This document shows positions 1 to 9,653 of a stretch of DNA of 64,000 nt, one piece after another. The notes beneath the pieces were generated by a model, which saw only the letters and a list, made by a program, of their open reading frames with translations, ran no database searches and was not told the origin of the DNA. Location: positions 69,772-133,771 of the forward strand of contig NZ_LSNE01000020.1 of NCBI RefSeq assembly GCF_001565895.1, given 5' to 3'. Position numbers and translations under genes: made by a program. This DNA comes from Paraglaciecola hydrolytica (GTDB taxonomy: Bacteria; Pseudomonadota; Gammaproteobacteria; Enterobacterales; Alteromonadaceae). The stretch's first letter is position 1. Every line of letters starts with the position of its first letter.

Positions 1-1087
1 TTGCAGTGATCGCCCCTGTTTGACCGTGCAATTCAGCAATATTGCTCTGCAAAGCATAGGTAAAGGTTTTTGCGGCCTTAGGCGAGTAACGAAAACGCAC
101 GTTTCCTTTTCCGTCAAAGTGACCAATTAAGGCTAAGTTTTCTATTAATAGCTTAGCCTCAGGTTGCGTTGGCAGGTTGTCAGGTAGGGCTAATACCAGC
201 TCCATTACACTAAATTCTTCTATTTCATCTTTGGCTGTAGTTAGACGTTCAAAAACTGTGTGGGAGCGGGTCCACGTACGCACATATTGACCACCCCAAC
301 CAGGTTGTGAAGGATCCTCTTGATTACCCTTGAGTAACCAAGCGAGTGAAGGTGTATCACCCATTTTAATTTCACCGCCTAGATGCCCGACAAAATAGTC
401 TCCTAAGGCTCCATGACCGGCGACATTTTTAGTGACAAAAGTGGTATTACCCCAATCTTCGCCTTGATTACCGCCAACAAACCAACCGCGATAAGTGGCA
501 TTGGATTCGATGATAAACAGGCTGGGAAAGTTATCAGCAATATATTGATAGGCATCTGGCCCCCATTTTTTGTTAGGGCCACCTATATAATACACCCGCA
601 ATTTGGGTAGAATATCTGGCGCGTCATGTAAGGCTTGAGCTAAATCTTCAATACCGCCCCATACCAATATATTTAAAGGACGTGGGTCATCAATACGAGC
701 ACGTTCAATAATCCAGTTAGAGCCTGCCGTCGCTTGTCTAATACCAGCATAAGGTGCAGTTTGCGTTTCACCCTGTTTGGTGATTTGGCGTAATGCATCA
801 GCCGTAGGATAACGCGCTGAATGGTTTTTTAGCTTCGGGTAATCTACGGCATAGACATCGATTACATCAAGGATGTCTTGTTTACGCCCCGGCCCAAAAG
901 GTGAGGATATTAAGCCTTCAATATCTATGCTATCCGCATAAAGTAAAAGATGGACCATGGACTGAAAATCATCAGGATCGGTACCACCAATATCGGTTGA
1001 GACAATGACACGGTGACGGACTTCGTCGTTTGAGCAGCCAGTGATTAACAGTGAAGTGCTAAGTAATAAAATAAGCAAAAATTTCAT
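1..1087 (-). CDS. DUF1593 nucleoside-hydrolase-like lipoprotein, C-terminus cut by window edge
   Basis: The frame opens at an ATG at 1087 and stays open to the left edge of the window, so the C-terminus is missing. The N-terminus is a lipoprotein signal with lipobox ITGC (Cys18). It is followed by the nucleoside-hydrolase-type acidic cluster STDIGGTDPDD (residues 30-40), which binds calcium and the sugar hydroxyls in that fold. Later segments such as VWGG and GGQYVRTW fit DUF1593 (Sde182 family). It lies 2 bp downstream of the permease gene, at the end of the pentose transport operon, so it is probably co-transcribed with it. Two further DUF1593 genes lie at 22092-23564 and 25044-26525. The substrate is unknown; release of a furanosyl pentose outside the inner membrane is my inference. 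Confidence 0.8.
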   Translation of the reverse strand, partial: MKFLLILLLSTSLLITGCSNDEVRHRVIVSTDIGGTDPDDFQSMVHLLLYADSIDIEGLISSPFGPGRKQDILDVIDVYAVDYPKLKNHSARYPTADALRQITKQGETQTAPYAGIRQATAGSNWIIERARIDDPRPLNILVWGGIEDLAQALHDAPDILPKLRVYYIGGPNKKWGPDAYQYIADNFPSLFIIESNATYRGWFVGGNQGEDWGNTTFVTKNVAGHGALGDYFVGHLGGEIKMGDTPSLAWLLKGNQEDPSQPGWGGQYVRTWTRSHTVFERLTTAKDEIEEFSVMELVLALPDNLPTQPEAKLLIENLALIGHFDGKGNVRFRYSPKAAKTFTYALQSNIAELHGQTGAITA

Positions 1088-1089
1088 GC

Positions 1090-2076
1090 TTAACGCTCCT
1101 GATCATTGGCATTGATGCGGTCGATTGCTACTGCGATCAAGATAATTAAACCTTTGATGACCTGTTGCCAAAATGGTGAAACGTTGAGCAAAAACAAGCC
1201 GTTATTGAGTACGCCTATAATTAAACAGCCCAGCACCGTGCCCATGATCGTGCCACGTCCACCGGATAAAGAAGTACCACCAATGACTACCGCTGCAATT
1301 GCATCTAATTCATAACCCAAACCGGCGTTGGGTTGGGCCGAATCAAGACGGGCAGTGACCAACAAACCGGCGACACCCGCTAATGCGCCACCTAGGGCAT
1401 ACACCCATATTTTTATGGAGTTAACATTGATACCTGTTAGGCGCGCAGCACGTTCGTTACCACCCACTGCATACAGATAACGCCCAAAACGCGTTTTACG
1501 GGTAATGACGACAAATAAGACGACTAAGGCTAGGGTGATCCACACCGGCATTGGCATGCCAAACACCGCCCCAGTGCCTAAAAATGAAAAGTCTTCGCCC
1601 AGTCCAGTAACCGGAAAGCCCCCAGTCCACAACATGGTTAGGCCTCGAGCAATACTAAACATACCAAGGGTTGCGACAAAAGGCGGCAATCTAAAGCGAG
1701 TAATCACAAAACCGTTAAACCAACCAAGCATAAAACCAACAGCGATACCGATCACAACAGCACCTGCAAGGGAAAACTGCAACAAGATATCGAACATGGG
1801 TAAGGCAATACCATTTTTTAATACGCCAGCAGCCACCGCACCGGCTAAGGCCAAAATCGCTCCCACCGATAAATCAATACCACCAGATAAAATGATTAAG
1901 GTCATCCCTATGGACAAACACAGGTTGACGGAAATCTGGCGTAAAATATTCCAGCCATTATCGGGGGTTAAAAATGAATCAGACAGCAATGAAATGGCAA
2001 TAACCATAATGATTAAGGCAATTAAGGACTGTGATTTGGCCAATAACTCCTTCGCAGGTAAAGTGGGGGTATTCAC
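1090..2076 (-). CDS. Ribose-type ABC transporter permease (RbsC family)
   Basis: This is an inner-membrane permease of the branched-chain/ribose superfamily, 328 aa, close to the usual length of RbsC. It has about eight to ten hydrophobic segments. Conserved stretches include LSGGIDLSVG (about residues 63-72) and, near the C-terminus, the VIGGTSLSGGRG block, both typical of RbsC/AraH/XylH proteins. Its start overlaps the end of the ATPase gene by 4 bp (ATGA), which indicates translational coupling. Together with the ATPase and binding protein it forms a high-affinity pentose importer. The family fits ribose, apiose and other pentoses; the adjacent kinase, split transketolase and isomerase favour D-apiose. 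Confidence 0.9.
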   Translation of the reverse strand: MNTPTLPAKELLAKSQSLIALIIMVIAISLLSDSFLTPDNGWNILRQISVNLCLSIGMTLIILSGGIDLSVGAILALAGAVAAGVLKNGIALPMFDILLQFSLAGAVVIGIAVGFMLGWFNGFVITRFRLPPFVATLGMFSIARGLTMLWTGGFPVTGLGEDFSFLGTGAVFGMPMPVWITLALVVLFVVITRKTRFGRYLYAVGGNERAARLTGINVNSIKIWVYALGGALAGVAGLLVTARLDSAQPNAGLGYELDAIAAVVIGGTSLSGGRGTIMGTVLGCLIIGVLNNGLFLLNVSPFWQQVIKGLIILIAVAIDRINANDQER

Positions 2077-3608
2077 GATTTTTCTACTCCATTTGGCAAC
2101 GCTGCCGACATAATTGATTCTTCTGTTGCTTCGGTCCGGCTGAATTCAGCGGTTTTTCTACCTTCACACAATACGATGACACGATCAGTCAAGGCTTGTA
2201 CCTCTGGTAATTCTGAGGACACCACAATGACGGCAAGACCCTCTGCTGCTAATTCATGAATTAACTTATAAATTTCGTCTTTGGCGTTAACATCAATACC
2301 ACGGGTAGGCTCATCCAATAGGAGCACCAAAGGTTTGTTGGCTAACCATTTGCCTAAGATGACTTTTTGTTGATTGCCGCCACTGAGGTTACGAATGGTT
2401 TGATGCACAGAAGGGGTTTTTACCCGAAAGCGCGCGACGATATCGTCCGCCAACTGACGCTCGGCATCGAGATCGGTAAAACCCATTTTGCCAAATTGGG
2501 CTAAACACGCCAAACTGGCATTTTCTTGCACCGACATGCCTAAAACTAAGCCTTCACTTTTTCGATCTTCTGGTGCCAATGCCAGACCAAGCTTGATCGC
2601 GTCTTGCGGACTGGTGATATTCACTGGCTGGCCGTTGACAAAAAATTGACCTGCCACCTGACGGTGATGTAAACCAAAAATCGACTCAAGCAGCTCAGTA
2701 CGTCCTGCGCCCATCAGACCAAAAATGCCTAATACTTCACCACTGTGTACATTAAAACTCACGTTTTTGAATACAAAGTCATTAACACGCTGTGGATGCT
2801 TTAGGGATAATTGCTCAACACGTAATACTTCTGGACCCAGTTCAGGAGATTGACGAGAGGCGATAGACTTCATTTCGCGGCCTACCATCATTTGCACAAT
2901 TTCTGGCCGTGTTAGATCTTTTAAGGGAGCACTACTGATCAGCTTGCCATCACGCATAACAATAGCGTCGTCACCTATACGCACTAACTCTTCAAGTTTG
3001 TGAGTAATATAAGCAATCGCTACACCTTGCTGTTTGAGCTTATTAATAATGCCAAACAGCACTTCAATCTCATGTTCGGTGATAGCAGAGGTTGGCTCAT
3101 CCATGATGAGCACCTTGGCTTTACAAGAAATTGCTTTGGCAATTTCTACAATTTGTTGCTGACCAACGCGTAATTGGCTTAGCGGGGTAGTGGGCTCAAC
3201 CGCTAAATCTAATTGCTTAAGTAAGTCTGCCGCGTCTTTATTCATTTTATCGGCATCGATAAACCCTAGCTTATTTAAGGGCTCACGACTCAAATAAATA
3301 TTTTCCGCTACGGTTAAATTTGCCACCAAATTTAACTCTTGGAAAATCATTGATATGCCAGCTTCGCGAGCTTCACGTGGGGTGTTAAAACTGACAGTTT
3401 CGCCCGCCAGTTTGACGTCGCCGCTATCCTGTTTAAACACGCCCGCGACAATATTCATCAAGGTTGATTTACCCGCACCGTTTTCACCAAGCAATGCAGT
3501 TAAACGCCCTTTTCTTAAAGTCAGGCTTACTTTATCTAGGGCTCTTACCCCAGGAAAAGATTTACAAATGTCCAGTGCTTCTAACACTATGTCTGGCGAA
3601 CTGGTCAT
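2073..3608 (-). CDS. Ribose-type ABC transporter ATPase with two nucleotide-binding domains (RbsA family)
   Basis: This 511-aa protein has two fused ATP-binding cassettes, as in RbsA/XylG/AraG. The first domain has Walker A GENGAGKST near residue 41 and the Walker B segment LIMDEPTSA. The second has the degenerate Walker A GLMGAGRTE, signature LSGGNQQKV and LLLDEPTRGID. This asymmetry of one canonical and one degenerate P-loop is usual in sugar importers of the family. The gene overlaps its neighbours on both sides by 4 bp, so the transporter is translated as a coupled set. It energises import of the sugar captured by the lipid-anchored binding protein encoded two genes upstream. Confidence 0.93.
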   Translation of the reverse strand: MTSSPDIVLEALDICKSFPGVRALDKVSLTLRKGRLTALLGENGAGKSTLMNIVAGVFKQDSGDVKLAGETVSFNTPREAREAGISMIFQELNLVANLTVAENIYLSREPLNKLGFIDADKMNKDAADLLKQLDLAVEPTTPLSQLRVGQQQIVEIAKAISCKAKVLIMDEPTSAITEHEIEVLFGIINKLKQQGVAIAYITHKLEELVRIGDDAIVMRDGKLISSAPLKDLTRPEIVQMMVGREMKSIASRQSPELGPEVLRVEQLSLKHPQRVNDFVFKNVSFNVHSGEVLGIFGLMGAGRTELLESIFGLHHRQVAGQFFVNGQPVNITSPQDAIKLGLALAPEDRKSEGLVLGMSVQENASLACLAQFGKMGFTDLDAERQLADDIVARFRVKTPSVHQTIRNLSGGNQQKVILGKWLANKPLVLLLDEPTRGIDVNAKDEIYKLIHELAAEGLAVIVVSSELPEVQALTDRVIVLCEGRKTAEFSRTEATEESIMSAALPNGVEKS

Positions 3609-4261
3609 AGAGCCTCTATCACTACAGGTACTAAGCTCAGTACCGTAGGCGTAGTCTCAAAGTCATTTACTTCGACGGCTCCAACAAAATAAAGAAGGCT
3701 GCCAACTTTGCCATTGTTCACCGCTAAAGGCAGAACTTCTTGCTCTACTTGTAGATTTATTTCGGCAGAAACCGCATTAAAGTCTTGAGTATTAGCAAAG
3801 TCACTAATACTCAATACACCAGAACCATCACGAACCGCATTGCCAAAAATGGGACCGGTATCAATTTCGACCATTACCAAGTCATTGTCATGCAAACTTA
3901 GGCCAACTATGCCATCTTCAAAAAACACAACAGTTCCCTGTCCTTTAACAAAATAGGTGACAGAGCTACTTAAACCTAAACGATGACCATAACGTTTGGC
4001 AGCATCAGCGGGCTTTGTTTGCATTAGATCGAGTAAAACTGTGGCATCTACCGCAGTTTTAACTGCCTCTTGTAAATCTTCTTGCCAAAATCTAGCCACA
4101 TAAGACTTGGCATCAAATTGCGCGACTAGATTTTTTTGCTGGGTTGCATGTAAGGGCACTATCGAAAATAGAGGCATAAAATTAACTACCAGCAAAATAA
4201 TTATGCCGGCAACAATCCATGCCTTAAAACGAAGGATAAAAGCCAGCTTTGTATCAGACAT
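3605..4261 (-). CDS. DUF2291 family membrane-anchored periplasmic protein
   Basis: This 218-aa protein has one N-terminal membrane segment (about residues 12-32) and a periplasmic remainder. It resembles DUF2291, a family repeatedly found inside ribose-type ABC operons but without a proven biochemical role. It sits between the binding-protein gene (9-bp gap) and the ATPase (4-bp overlap), so it is most likely an accessory of this importer. I see no lipobox and no catalytic motif. Family assignment rests on size, topology and context and is moderately secure; function is not. Confidence 0.65.
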   Translation of the reverse strand: MSDTKLAFILRFKAWIVAGIIILLVVNFMPLFSIVPLHATQQKNLVAQFDAKSYVARFWQEDLQEAVKTAVDATVLLDLMQTKPADAAKRYGHRLGLSSSVTYFVKGQGTVVFFEDGIVGLSLHDNDLVMVEIDTGPIFGNAVRDGSGVLSISDFANTQDFNAVSAEINLQVEQEVLPLAVNNGKVGSLLYFVGAVEVNDFETTPTVLSLVPVVIEAL

Positions 4262-4270
4262 AAACCAACC

Positions 4271-5242
4271 CTATTTGCGACCGAAATCACTGTATTGTGC
4301 AACATTATCCAAGGTAACTAACTCTACCCCGACTGGTGTCTTGGCTGGAAAATCACGTTTGCCGTTAATATAGGCATCGGCACTTTCGGCGGCGGTTCTG
4401 GCCATAACCTTAGGAAACTGCATACCGGTGGCGGCAATTTTACCTTCAGCAATAAGCTTGACTACATCGTCGGCACCGTCAAAACCAAACACTTTAACTT
4501 GCTCAGCTTTGCCCGATGCCGCTAGTGCTTGATAAGCACCCATGGCCATAGCATCGTTACCACAAAAGACGGCATTAATATCGGGGTTTGCTTGTAATAC
4601 AGATTCAAGCACTTCAAGGGCCTTAGCTCGGTCAAAATCAGCACTTTGCTGAGCAACCATTTCTAAGCCGGAATAACGGTCAACCACGCTATGGAAACCT
4701 TTAGAGCGATTCCAGGTATTGTTGTCACCCACTAAACCTAGCAGCTCAACATATTTGCCGGTTTTACCCACCTGTTTGACAAATTCTTTACCGATTAATA
4801 CGGCGCCGGAATAGTTATCAGACAGGATTTGAGAAACGGTAACATCAGTTGCGTTGATTTCTCTATCCATACTAAACACCGGGATGTTGGCATTTTTAGC
4901 GCGACGTACATTGGCTACCGAGCCATCAGCATCAGTTGGATTAAATAAAATCGCTTGATATCCGGAAGCGACGATATTTTCAAAATGTGCCGCTTCTTTT
5001 GAAGGGTCATTCTGCGAGTCAAAAATCGTTGTTTCATAACCGAGTTCAATGGCGCGATCTCTGGCTGTTTCTGCCAAAATAACAAACCAAGGGTTATTTA
5101 AGGTGGAAACCACTACCGCAATACGTTTGCTAGTGGGGGCTTGATTTTGTTCTGCTTTATCAGCTTGCCCACAGCCTGATAACAACGTGGCCAAAACCAA
5201 CACCGCGCTCATTAATATGGAAGAAAATTTATTGAATCTCAT
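4271..5242 (-). CDS. Periplasmic pentose-binding protein, RbsB-type, lipid-anchored
   Basis: The start at 5242 is chosen because it gives a clean lipoprotein signal (lipobox LSGC, Cys24) and has an AGGACG ribosome site upstream; the longer frame from 5299 would run into the kinase gene. The mature part is a type I periplasmic binding protein (Peripla_BP_4) with typical segments [33 protein letters not shown] and [15 protein letters not shown]. It captures a pentose for the adjacent ATPase and permease. Three binding proteins of this family were shown by Carter et al. (2018) to bind D-apiose. Here apiose is inferred from neighbours, while ribose or another pentose remains possible. Confidence 0.88.
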   Translation of the reverse strand: MRFNKFSSILMSAVLVLATLLSGCGQADKAEQNQAPTSKRIAVVVSTLNNPWFVILAETARDRAIELGYETTIFDSQNDPSKEAAHFENIVASGYQAILFNPTDADGSVANVRRAKNANIPVFSMDREINATDVTVSQILSDNYSGAVLIGKEFVKQVGKTGKYVELLGLVGDNNTWNRSKGFHSVVDRYSGLEMVAQQSADFDRAKALEVLESVLQANPDINAVFCGNDAMAMGAYQALAASGKAEQVKVFGFDGADDVVKLIAEGKIAATGMQFPKVMARTAAESADAYINGKRDFPAKTPVGVELVTLDNVAQYSDFGRK

Positions 5243-5246
5243 AATA

Positions 5247-6755
5247 TCACGTCCTATTTTGCTTATTTGTCGCACCGGCAAGCACTTGGCATACCGCATT
5301 TTGCCAGCCTGTGTAGAGGGTTATAACTTTGTCGTTTGCCATTAATGGGCGACAGTGGGTTTCTTGTTTAGGAAATTGTTGCAAGGTATCTAACGAGGTG
5401 TAAAGGCCTAATCCGACTAAGCCCATCATGGCGGCTCCTAAGGCAGAGCAATCGGCTGCAGTGGAAATATTTAAACTGCAACCTGTAATATCGGCAGTAA
5501 ACTGCATAAGTAACTGATTGGCGGTGGGGCCACCATCTGCATAAAGTGTCGTCAACTCAACCCCACTGTCGGCTTGCATGGCATCTAATACATCTCGTAA
5601 TTGATAGGCCATAGAATTAAGTGCCGCCCGAGCAATGTGACGTTTATCACTTTGCGCGGACAGCCCTAAAATAGCTGCTCGAGCCTGAGCTTGCCAGTGA
5701 GGTAAACCTAGGCCTGAAAATGCGGGAACCAGATAAACACCTTGTTCATCTTCAACTTGACGCGCCATTACTTCGATTTCGTCAACACTGCTAAATAGTC
5801 CCAGCTGATTTTGTAACCAGTTTAAGGTGGCCGCTGAACTAATTATGATCCCTTCAAATGCATAGCTTGCTTGACCATTAATGACCCAGGCCAGTGCGGT
5901 GACCATGCCCTTATCAGAAAACTGGGGTACAGCACCAATATTCAGTAATACCGATGAGCCAGTACCAAAAGTTACCTTTGCAGAACCTTGGGCAAAACAG
6001 CGTTGGCCAAATAAAGAAGCTTGTGAATCTCCCATGACACCCACTATTGGGATGGCTTTTGGCAAAATACCTTGCAACGTGCTTAGTCCAAATTGAGCCT
6101 GGCTTTCACGTACCTCAGGTAGAGCCTGTTTAGGCACCTGCCACAGTGAACATAGTTCATCGTCCCACTGTAATTGCGTGATATCAAATAACAGAGTACG
6201 ACTGGCATTAGAATGGTCAGTGGCAAACACTTGAGTTTGTGTTAAACGATAAATAAGGTAGCTATCTATCGTACCAATTAAGGCTTCACCACTGGCCAGT
6301 TTAGTGGCTAACTCAGGGTGATTTTGGATTAACCATTGCAGTTTAGAACCGGAGAAATAGGCATCAATACGTAAGCCGGTTTTTTGCTGAATTAAAGGCT
6401 CAACACCAGATTTTAGGTGCTCACTACAAATAGCATCGCCGCGGCGACATTGCCAAACAATAGCCGGATAGAGAGGTCGACCGCTTTGGCGATCGAAGAT
6501 CACTATAGTCTCACGTTGGTTAGTAATACTTAAGCCCAACAGACTGGTAATACACTCAGGATTACTTTGCAGCACAGTAGTGGCGACGGATATAACATTT
6601 TGCCAAATTTCTTCTGCATCGTGTTCTACCCAGCCAGGCTGAGGGTAATATTGTTTGTGCTCTAGTGAAGCACGTGCATGCACCTTACCCTGACTATCAA
6701 ATAGTAAGGCTTTACTGGCCGACGTACTTTGATCTATGGCTAAGATAAAAGACAT
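5247..6755 (-). CDS. FGGY-family carbohydrate kinase, candidate D-apulose kinase
   Basis: This 502-aa cytoplasmic FGGY kinase is of glycerol-kinase-like type. Its N-terminal phosphate-binding segment is [17 protein letters not shown], followed by [13 protein letters not shown], the mid-protein [12 protein letters not shown], and the C-terminal adenosine-binding loop [13 protein letters not shown]. Its stop lies 4 bp from the binding-protein start and its start 5 bp from the transketolase subunit. In the published apiose pathway the corresponding enzyme is apulose kinase (AplK), making apulose 4-phosphate for a two-subunit transketolase; that exact pairing is present here. Glycerol, erythritol or xylulose kinase cannot be excluded from sequence alone. 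Confidence 0.88.
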   Translation of the reverse strand: MSFILAIDQSTSASKALLFDSQGKVHARASLEHKQYYPQPGWVEHDAEEIWQNVISVATTVLQSNPECITSLLGLSITNQRETIVIFDRQSGRPLYPAIVWQCRRGDAICSEHLKSGVEPLIQQKTGLRIDAYFSGSKLQWLIQNHPELATKLASGEALIGTIDSYLIYRLTQTQVFATDHSNASRTLLFDITQLQWDDELCSLWQVPKQALPEVRESQAQFGLSTLQGILPKAIPIVGVMGDSQASLFGQRCFAQGSAKVTFGTGSSVLLNIGAVPQFSDKGMVTALAWVINGQASYAFEGIIISSAATLNWLQNQLGLFSSVDEIEVMARQVEDEQGVYLVPAFSGLGLPHWQAQARAAILGLSAQSDKRHIARAALNSMAYQLRDVLDAMQADSGVELTTLYADGGPTANQLLMQFTADITGCSLNISTAADCSALGAAMMGLVGLGLYTSLDTLQQFPKQETHCRPLMANDKVITLYTGWQNAVCQVLAGATNKQNRT

Positions 6756-6760
6756 AGTCG

Positions 6761-7762
6761 TTATACGCTTAATATGGTTTGCATAGTCTTAGCCAAACCT
6801 TCCATGGAGATACCATAGTGACTAAAAATATCAGCCTGACTACCTGTTACCGTATATTCGTCTGGGATCCCACAAATTTTTAGGATCGGTTTAAAGGCTG
6901 ATTGAGCAATGACTGCGGCACAGGCTTCACCCAAACCACCGTTTACCATATGTTCTTCAACCGTGACGACAGCCTTACATTCTGCGGCGGCAGCTAAAAT
7001 AGCAGCAGTATCTAAAGGTTTAATACTTGGCATGCTGATAACTCGGCACTGAAGACCCGTGCTTTGTTCTAAGTGAGCTGCAGCCAACAGAGCATGAATG
7101 ACAGTTTCGCCGGTGGCAATAAATGCCGCATCATTGCCTTCACGTATGGTTCTCGCTTTGCCTAAGATAAAATCAGCGTGCTTGGGTAAATCATATAAAG
7201 GTGCTTTACCAAAACGTAAATAGACTGGCGAGTTTGAGGCTGCTGACGCTTTGACCGATTCAATGGCTTCAAAGTTATCTGCCGGTGCCACAATAGTCAT
7301 GTTATTCACTGCCCGTAGTGCCGCAAAATCATGTAAAGAGTGGTGGGTCGTACCCAGCGCACCATAACTAACACCGGCACTGATGCCAACCAAGGTCACA
7401 TGATTGTCAGAATAGGCCACATCATTTTTTATCTGCTCAAATGAACGTGCCGTTAAAAAACACGCGGGAGAAACCGCAAAAACATTTTTGCCAACTGAGG
7501 CAAGTCCTGCAGCAATGCCCACTAAATTTTGCTCAGCAATACCGACTTCAACAATTTGTTTAGGTAGCGCTTGGCTATAAGGACCTAATTTGCCAGAGCC
7601 TCTGGAATCACTGGTAACTGCGGTAAGCCTGCTATCTTGGGTAGCTAACTGTTGCAAGGTTTCAGCAAATACTTCTAAATTTGCACGGCCTTGGGTTAAA
7701 CCGAGTTGGGCGGCCATGGCTTTTGCTGCGTTGCTATACATAGAGGGAGCGGGAGCACTCAT
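6761..7762 (-). CDS. Transketolase, C-terminal subunit (pyrimidine-binding and C-terminal domains)
   Basis: This 333-aa protein corresponds to the second half of a transketolase. It contains GIAEQNLVG with the catalytic Glu77 that activates the thiamine ring, HHSLHDFAALRA, and a Rossmann-like C-terminal domain (VTVEEHMVNGGLG). It overlaps the N-terminal subunit gene by 4 bp, so the two chains are made in equal amounts. Split transketolases of this layout include the apulose-4-phosphate transketolase AptA/AptB, where this half would be AptB. The reaction would transfer a two-carbon unit to glyceraldehyde 3-phosphate, leaving dihydroxyacetone phosphate. The family is certain; the substrate is inferred from the kinase, isomerase and transporter next to it. 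Confidence 0.9.
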   Translation of the reverse strand: MSAPAPSMYSNAAKAMAAQLGLTQGRANLEVFAETLQQLATQDSRLTAVTSDSRGSGKLGPYSQALPKQIVEVGIAEQNLVGIAAGLASVGKNVFAVSPACFLTARSFEQIKNDVAYSDNHVTLVGISAGVSYGALGTTHHSLHDFAALRAVNNMTIVAPADNFEAIESVKASAASNSPVYLRFGKAPLYDLPKHADFILGKARTIREGNDAAFIATGETVIHALLAAAHLEQSTGLQCRVISMPSIKPLDTAAILAAAAECKAVVTVEEHMVNGGLGEACAAVIAQSAFKPILKICGIPDEYTVTGSQADIFSHYGISMEGLAKTMQTILSV

Positions 7763-8598
7763 AGTGAATCCTCCTTCAACGCAGCCAGTGCTGTGTTTAT
7801 TTCTGCTAGTGCGCGAGCATATTCATCATCATTTGGCACACCGTGATGCCACTTACCAACGTCTTCCATAAAACTAACGCCTTTACCTTTTGTTGTACGA
7901 GCAATAATGGCACTGGGTTTACCCAAAACAAGGGGCTTTTCGAGTGCTTCAGTTAATGCCGTTAAATCATGGCCATCTACCGTTTTTACTGCCCAGCCAA
8001 AAGCTTCAAATTTTTCTGCTAAGGGCTCATTATTCATGACATCGCTAGTACGTCCGGAAATTTGCAAGGTATTGCAATCGACTATAGCGGTGAGGTTATC
8101 TAATTTGTAATGAGACGCCGCCATCGCTGCTTCCCAATTAGACCCTTCGGCTATTTCACCATCACCCAGCAAGGTAAATACACGGAAATCCGCATTATCC
8201 ATTTTTGCGCCAATGGCCATACCTGTGCAGATGGGCAAACCATGACCAAGGGCGCCGGTGTTTTGCTCAACACCAGGGATTTTCCGCGTGGGGTGACCAA
8301 CAAAGTGTGATTGGTATTGGCACAAGGTTTCTAATTCCGATTCATGGAAATAACCTTGTTCAGCCAGAACCACAAAAAGTGCTTCAACCGAGTGCCCTTT
8401 ACTTTGTACATAACGATCTCGCGTTGATGAAGTAAAAGTCTGGGGAGAAACTCGCAGAATTCGGTTGTACAGCACGTTGAGTATATCCAAACAGGATAAG
8501 CTTCCGCCGGTATGCCCTGCGCCAGCATGTTTGATCCATCGCAGCGTATCTCGACGATATTCCAACGATTTTCGGGTAAGTTGCATATTTGTAAGCAT
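7759..8598 (-). CDS. Transketolase, N-terminal subunit (thiamine diphosphate-binding)
   Basis: This is the first gene of the leftward operon, 279 aa. It carries the N-terminal transketolase domain: HAGAGHTGGSLS (residues 24-35), KGHS, GALGHG and the TPP/Mg motif starting GDGEIAEG at 145 and ending in the DCN triplet. It forms the active site jointly with the C-terminal subunit encoded next. In the apiose pathway the matching chain is AptA. The start ATG at 8598 faces the promoter region shared with the DeoR gene; a second Met four codons later is an alternative start. Confidence 0.9.
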   Translation of the reverse strand: MLTNMQLTRKSLEYRRDTLRWIKHAGAGHTGGSLSCLDILNVLYNRILRVSPQTFTSSTRDRYVQSKGHSVEALFVVLAEQGYFHESELETLCQYQSHFVGHPTRKIPGVEQNTGALGHGLPICTGMAIGAKMDNADFRVFTLLGDGEIAEGSNWEAAMAASHYKLDNLTAIVDCNTLQISGRTSDVMNNEPLAEKFEAFGWAVKTVDGHDLTALTEALEKPLVLGKPSAIIARTTKGKGVSFMEDVGKWHHGVPNDDEYARALAEINTALAALKEDSL

Positions 8599-8800
8599 AA
8601 TTATTATTCAGGTACTTTATTGTTAATTCAATTCACTATATAGTGTTTATTAATTTATATCTAGTGTTTTAGTAAGCATTCGACTTTCGATTACTTTCGC
8701 TTTGGTTCTGTAAATGTTGTACAGTGAGATAAGGATCTGCAGAGACGGCCATATTTTTACAAAATAAGGCATGACTCGATTCACTATCACAGAGAGTTGA
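8599..8800. promoter_or_regulatory. Divergent control region with direct repeats suited to a DeoR-family repressor
   Basis: This 202-bp gap lies between the transketolase operon and the deoR-type gene. It contains a 12-bp perfect palindrome CACTATATAGTG (8634-8645) and two ACTTTCG heptamers at 8683-8689 and 8693-8699, spaced 10 bp, inside a TTCG/TTTCG-rich stretch. DeoR-family sugar repressors (GlpR and relatives) typically bind TTTCG-type direct repeats, so 8678-8705 is the likelier operator. Expected function is repression of both directions until a pathway sugar phosphate appears. No binding data; inferred from pattern and position. Confidence 0.5.
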
Positions 8801-9595
8801 ATGATGAATGGGAAAAAACAGCAAGGCCGTCAACTGGGCGAAATTCGCCGTAATAAAATGTTGGCGTGGCTAAGAGAAGAAGGTAGTGCACGGGTTAGCG
8901 TATTCGCCGAAGCCTTTGGTGTTTCTGAAGTTACCGTGCGCCAAGATTTAGAGAAGTTGGAAAACGAAGGACATGTGGTACGCGAACATGGTGGGGCCTT
9001 TCTTAAATCGGTTCCTGATCAGGTGCGTTCCATGGCTTTGGCCCATCAGGATAATGCCGAGGCCAAACAGGCTATTGGTCGTGCGGCGGCAGCCTTAGTG
9101 GCAGATGGTGAGACCATTATCTTAGATTCTGGCTCGACGACTACCGCAGTGGCGGCCAATTTGTTTGGTAAAAATAATGTCACTGTTATCACCAATGCAC
9201 TCAACATCGCTTTGATGTTAGGGGCTGAACCTGAATTCGATGTACACATGAGTGGTGGTCATTTTAAAGCACCGACATTATCCCTTAGCGGCGATCGCTC
9301 AGCGGATTATTTTAAAGGTCTATTTGTGCAAAAACTGTTTTTGGCCACAGCGGCAATGGACATTGAGAATGGTTTAACTTATCCGTCCATGTCAGATATC
9401 GCGGTCAAACGGGCCATGATTGGCTCTGCACAGAGCATTATCTTAGTGGCCGATTCGAGCAAAGTGGGTAAGCGCTCTTTTTGTCGCCTTGATGGTATAG
9501 AGCAGATTGATATTTTAGTTACAGACAAGGGTATTCAAGATGATGACAAAGCAGCAATAGAAGCTGTTGGTGTAAAAGTCATTATCGCAAATTAA
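8801..9595 (+). CDS. DeoR/GlpR-family transcriptional repressor of the pentose operon
   Basis: This 264-aa protein has an N-terminal DeoR winged helix (ARVSVFAEAFGVSEVTVRQDLEKLENEGHV split over residues 31-60, with the family VTVRQDL signature). A C-terminal DeoRC sensor domain resembling sugar-phosphate isomerases follows (ILDSGSTTTAVA, ITNALNIA, LVADSSKVGKRSF). Such proteins sense a phosphorylated pathway intermediate. It is transcribed away from the transketolase operon, with the isomerase gene 58 bp downstream probably in the same transcript. The start uses the ATGATG pair after an AGAGAG ribosome site. Control of the flanking catabolic genes is inferred from position. Confidence 0.88.
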   Translation: MMNGKKQQGRQLGEIRRNKMLAWLREEGSARVSVFAEAFGVSEVTVRQDLEKLENEGHVVREHGGAFLKSVPDQVRSMALAHQDNAEAKQAIGRAAAALVADGETIILDSGSTTTAVAANLFGKNNVTVITNALNIALMLGAEPEFDVHMSGGHFKAPTLSLSGDRSADYFKGLFVQKLFLATAAMDIENGLTYPSMSDIAVKRAMIGSAQSIILVADSSKVGKRSFCRLDGIEQIDILVTDKGIQDDDKAAIEAVGVKVIIAN

Positions 9596-9653
9596 TCGTC
9601 AGCTTATAGTTTGACGGGTTTTCACTTAAAAATCTTTTGGAGAGATAATCATC

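Noticed and set aside
1505-2113. Long plus-strand open frame opposite the permease gene
   Set aside because: Mirror of the real RbsC-type gene; basic low-complexity translation, no ribosome site and no family resemblance.
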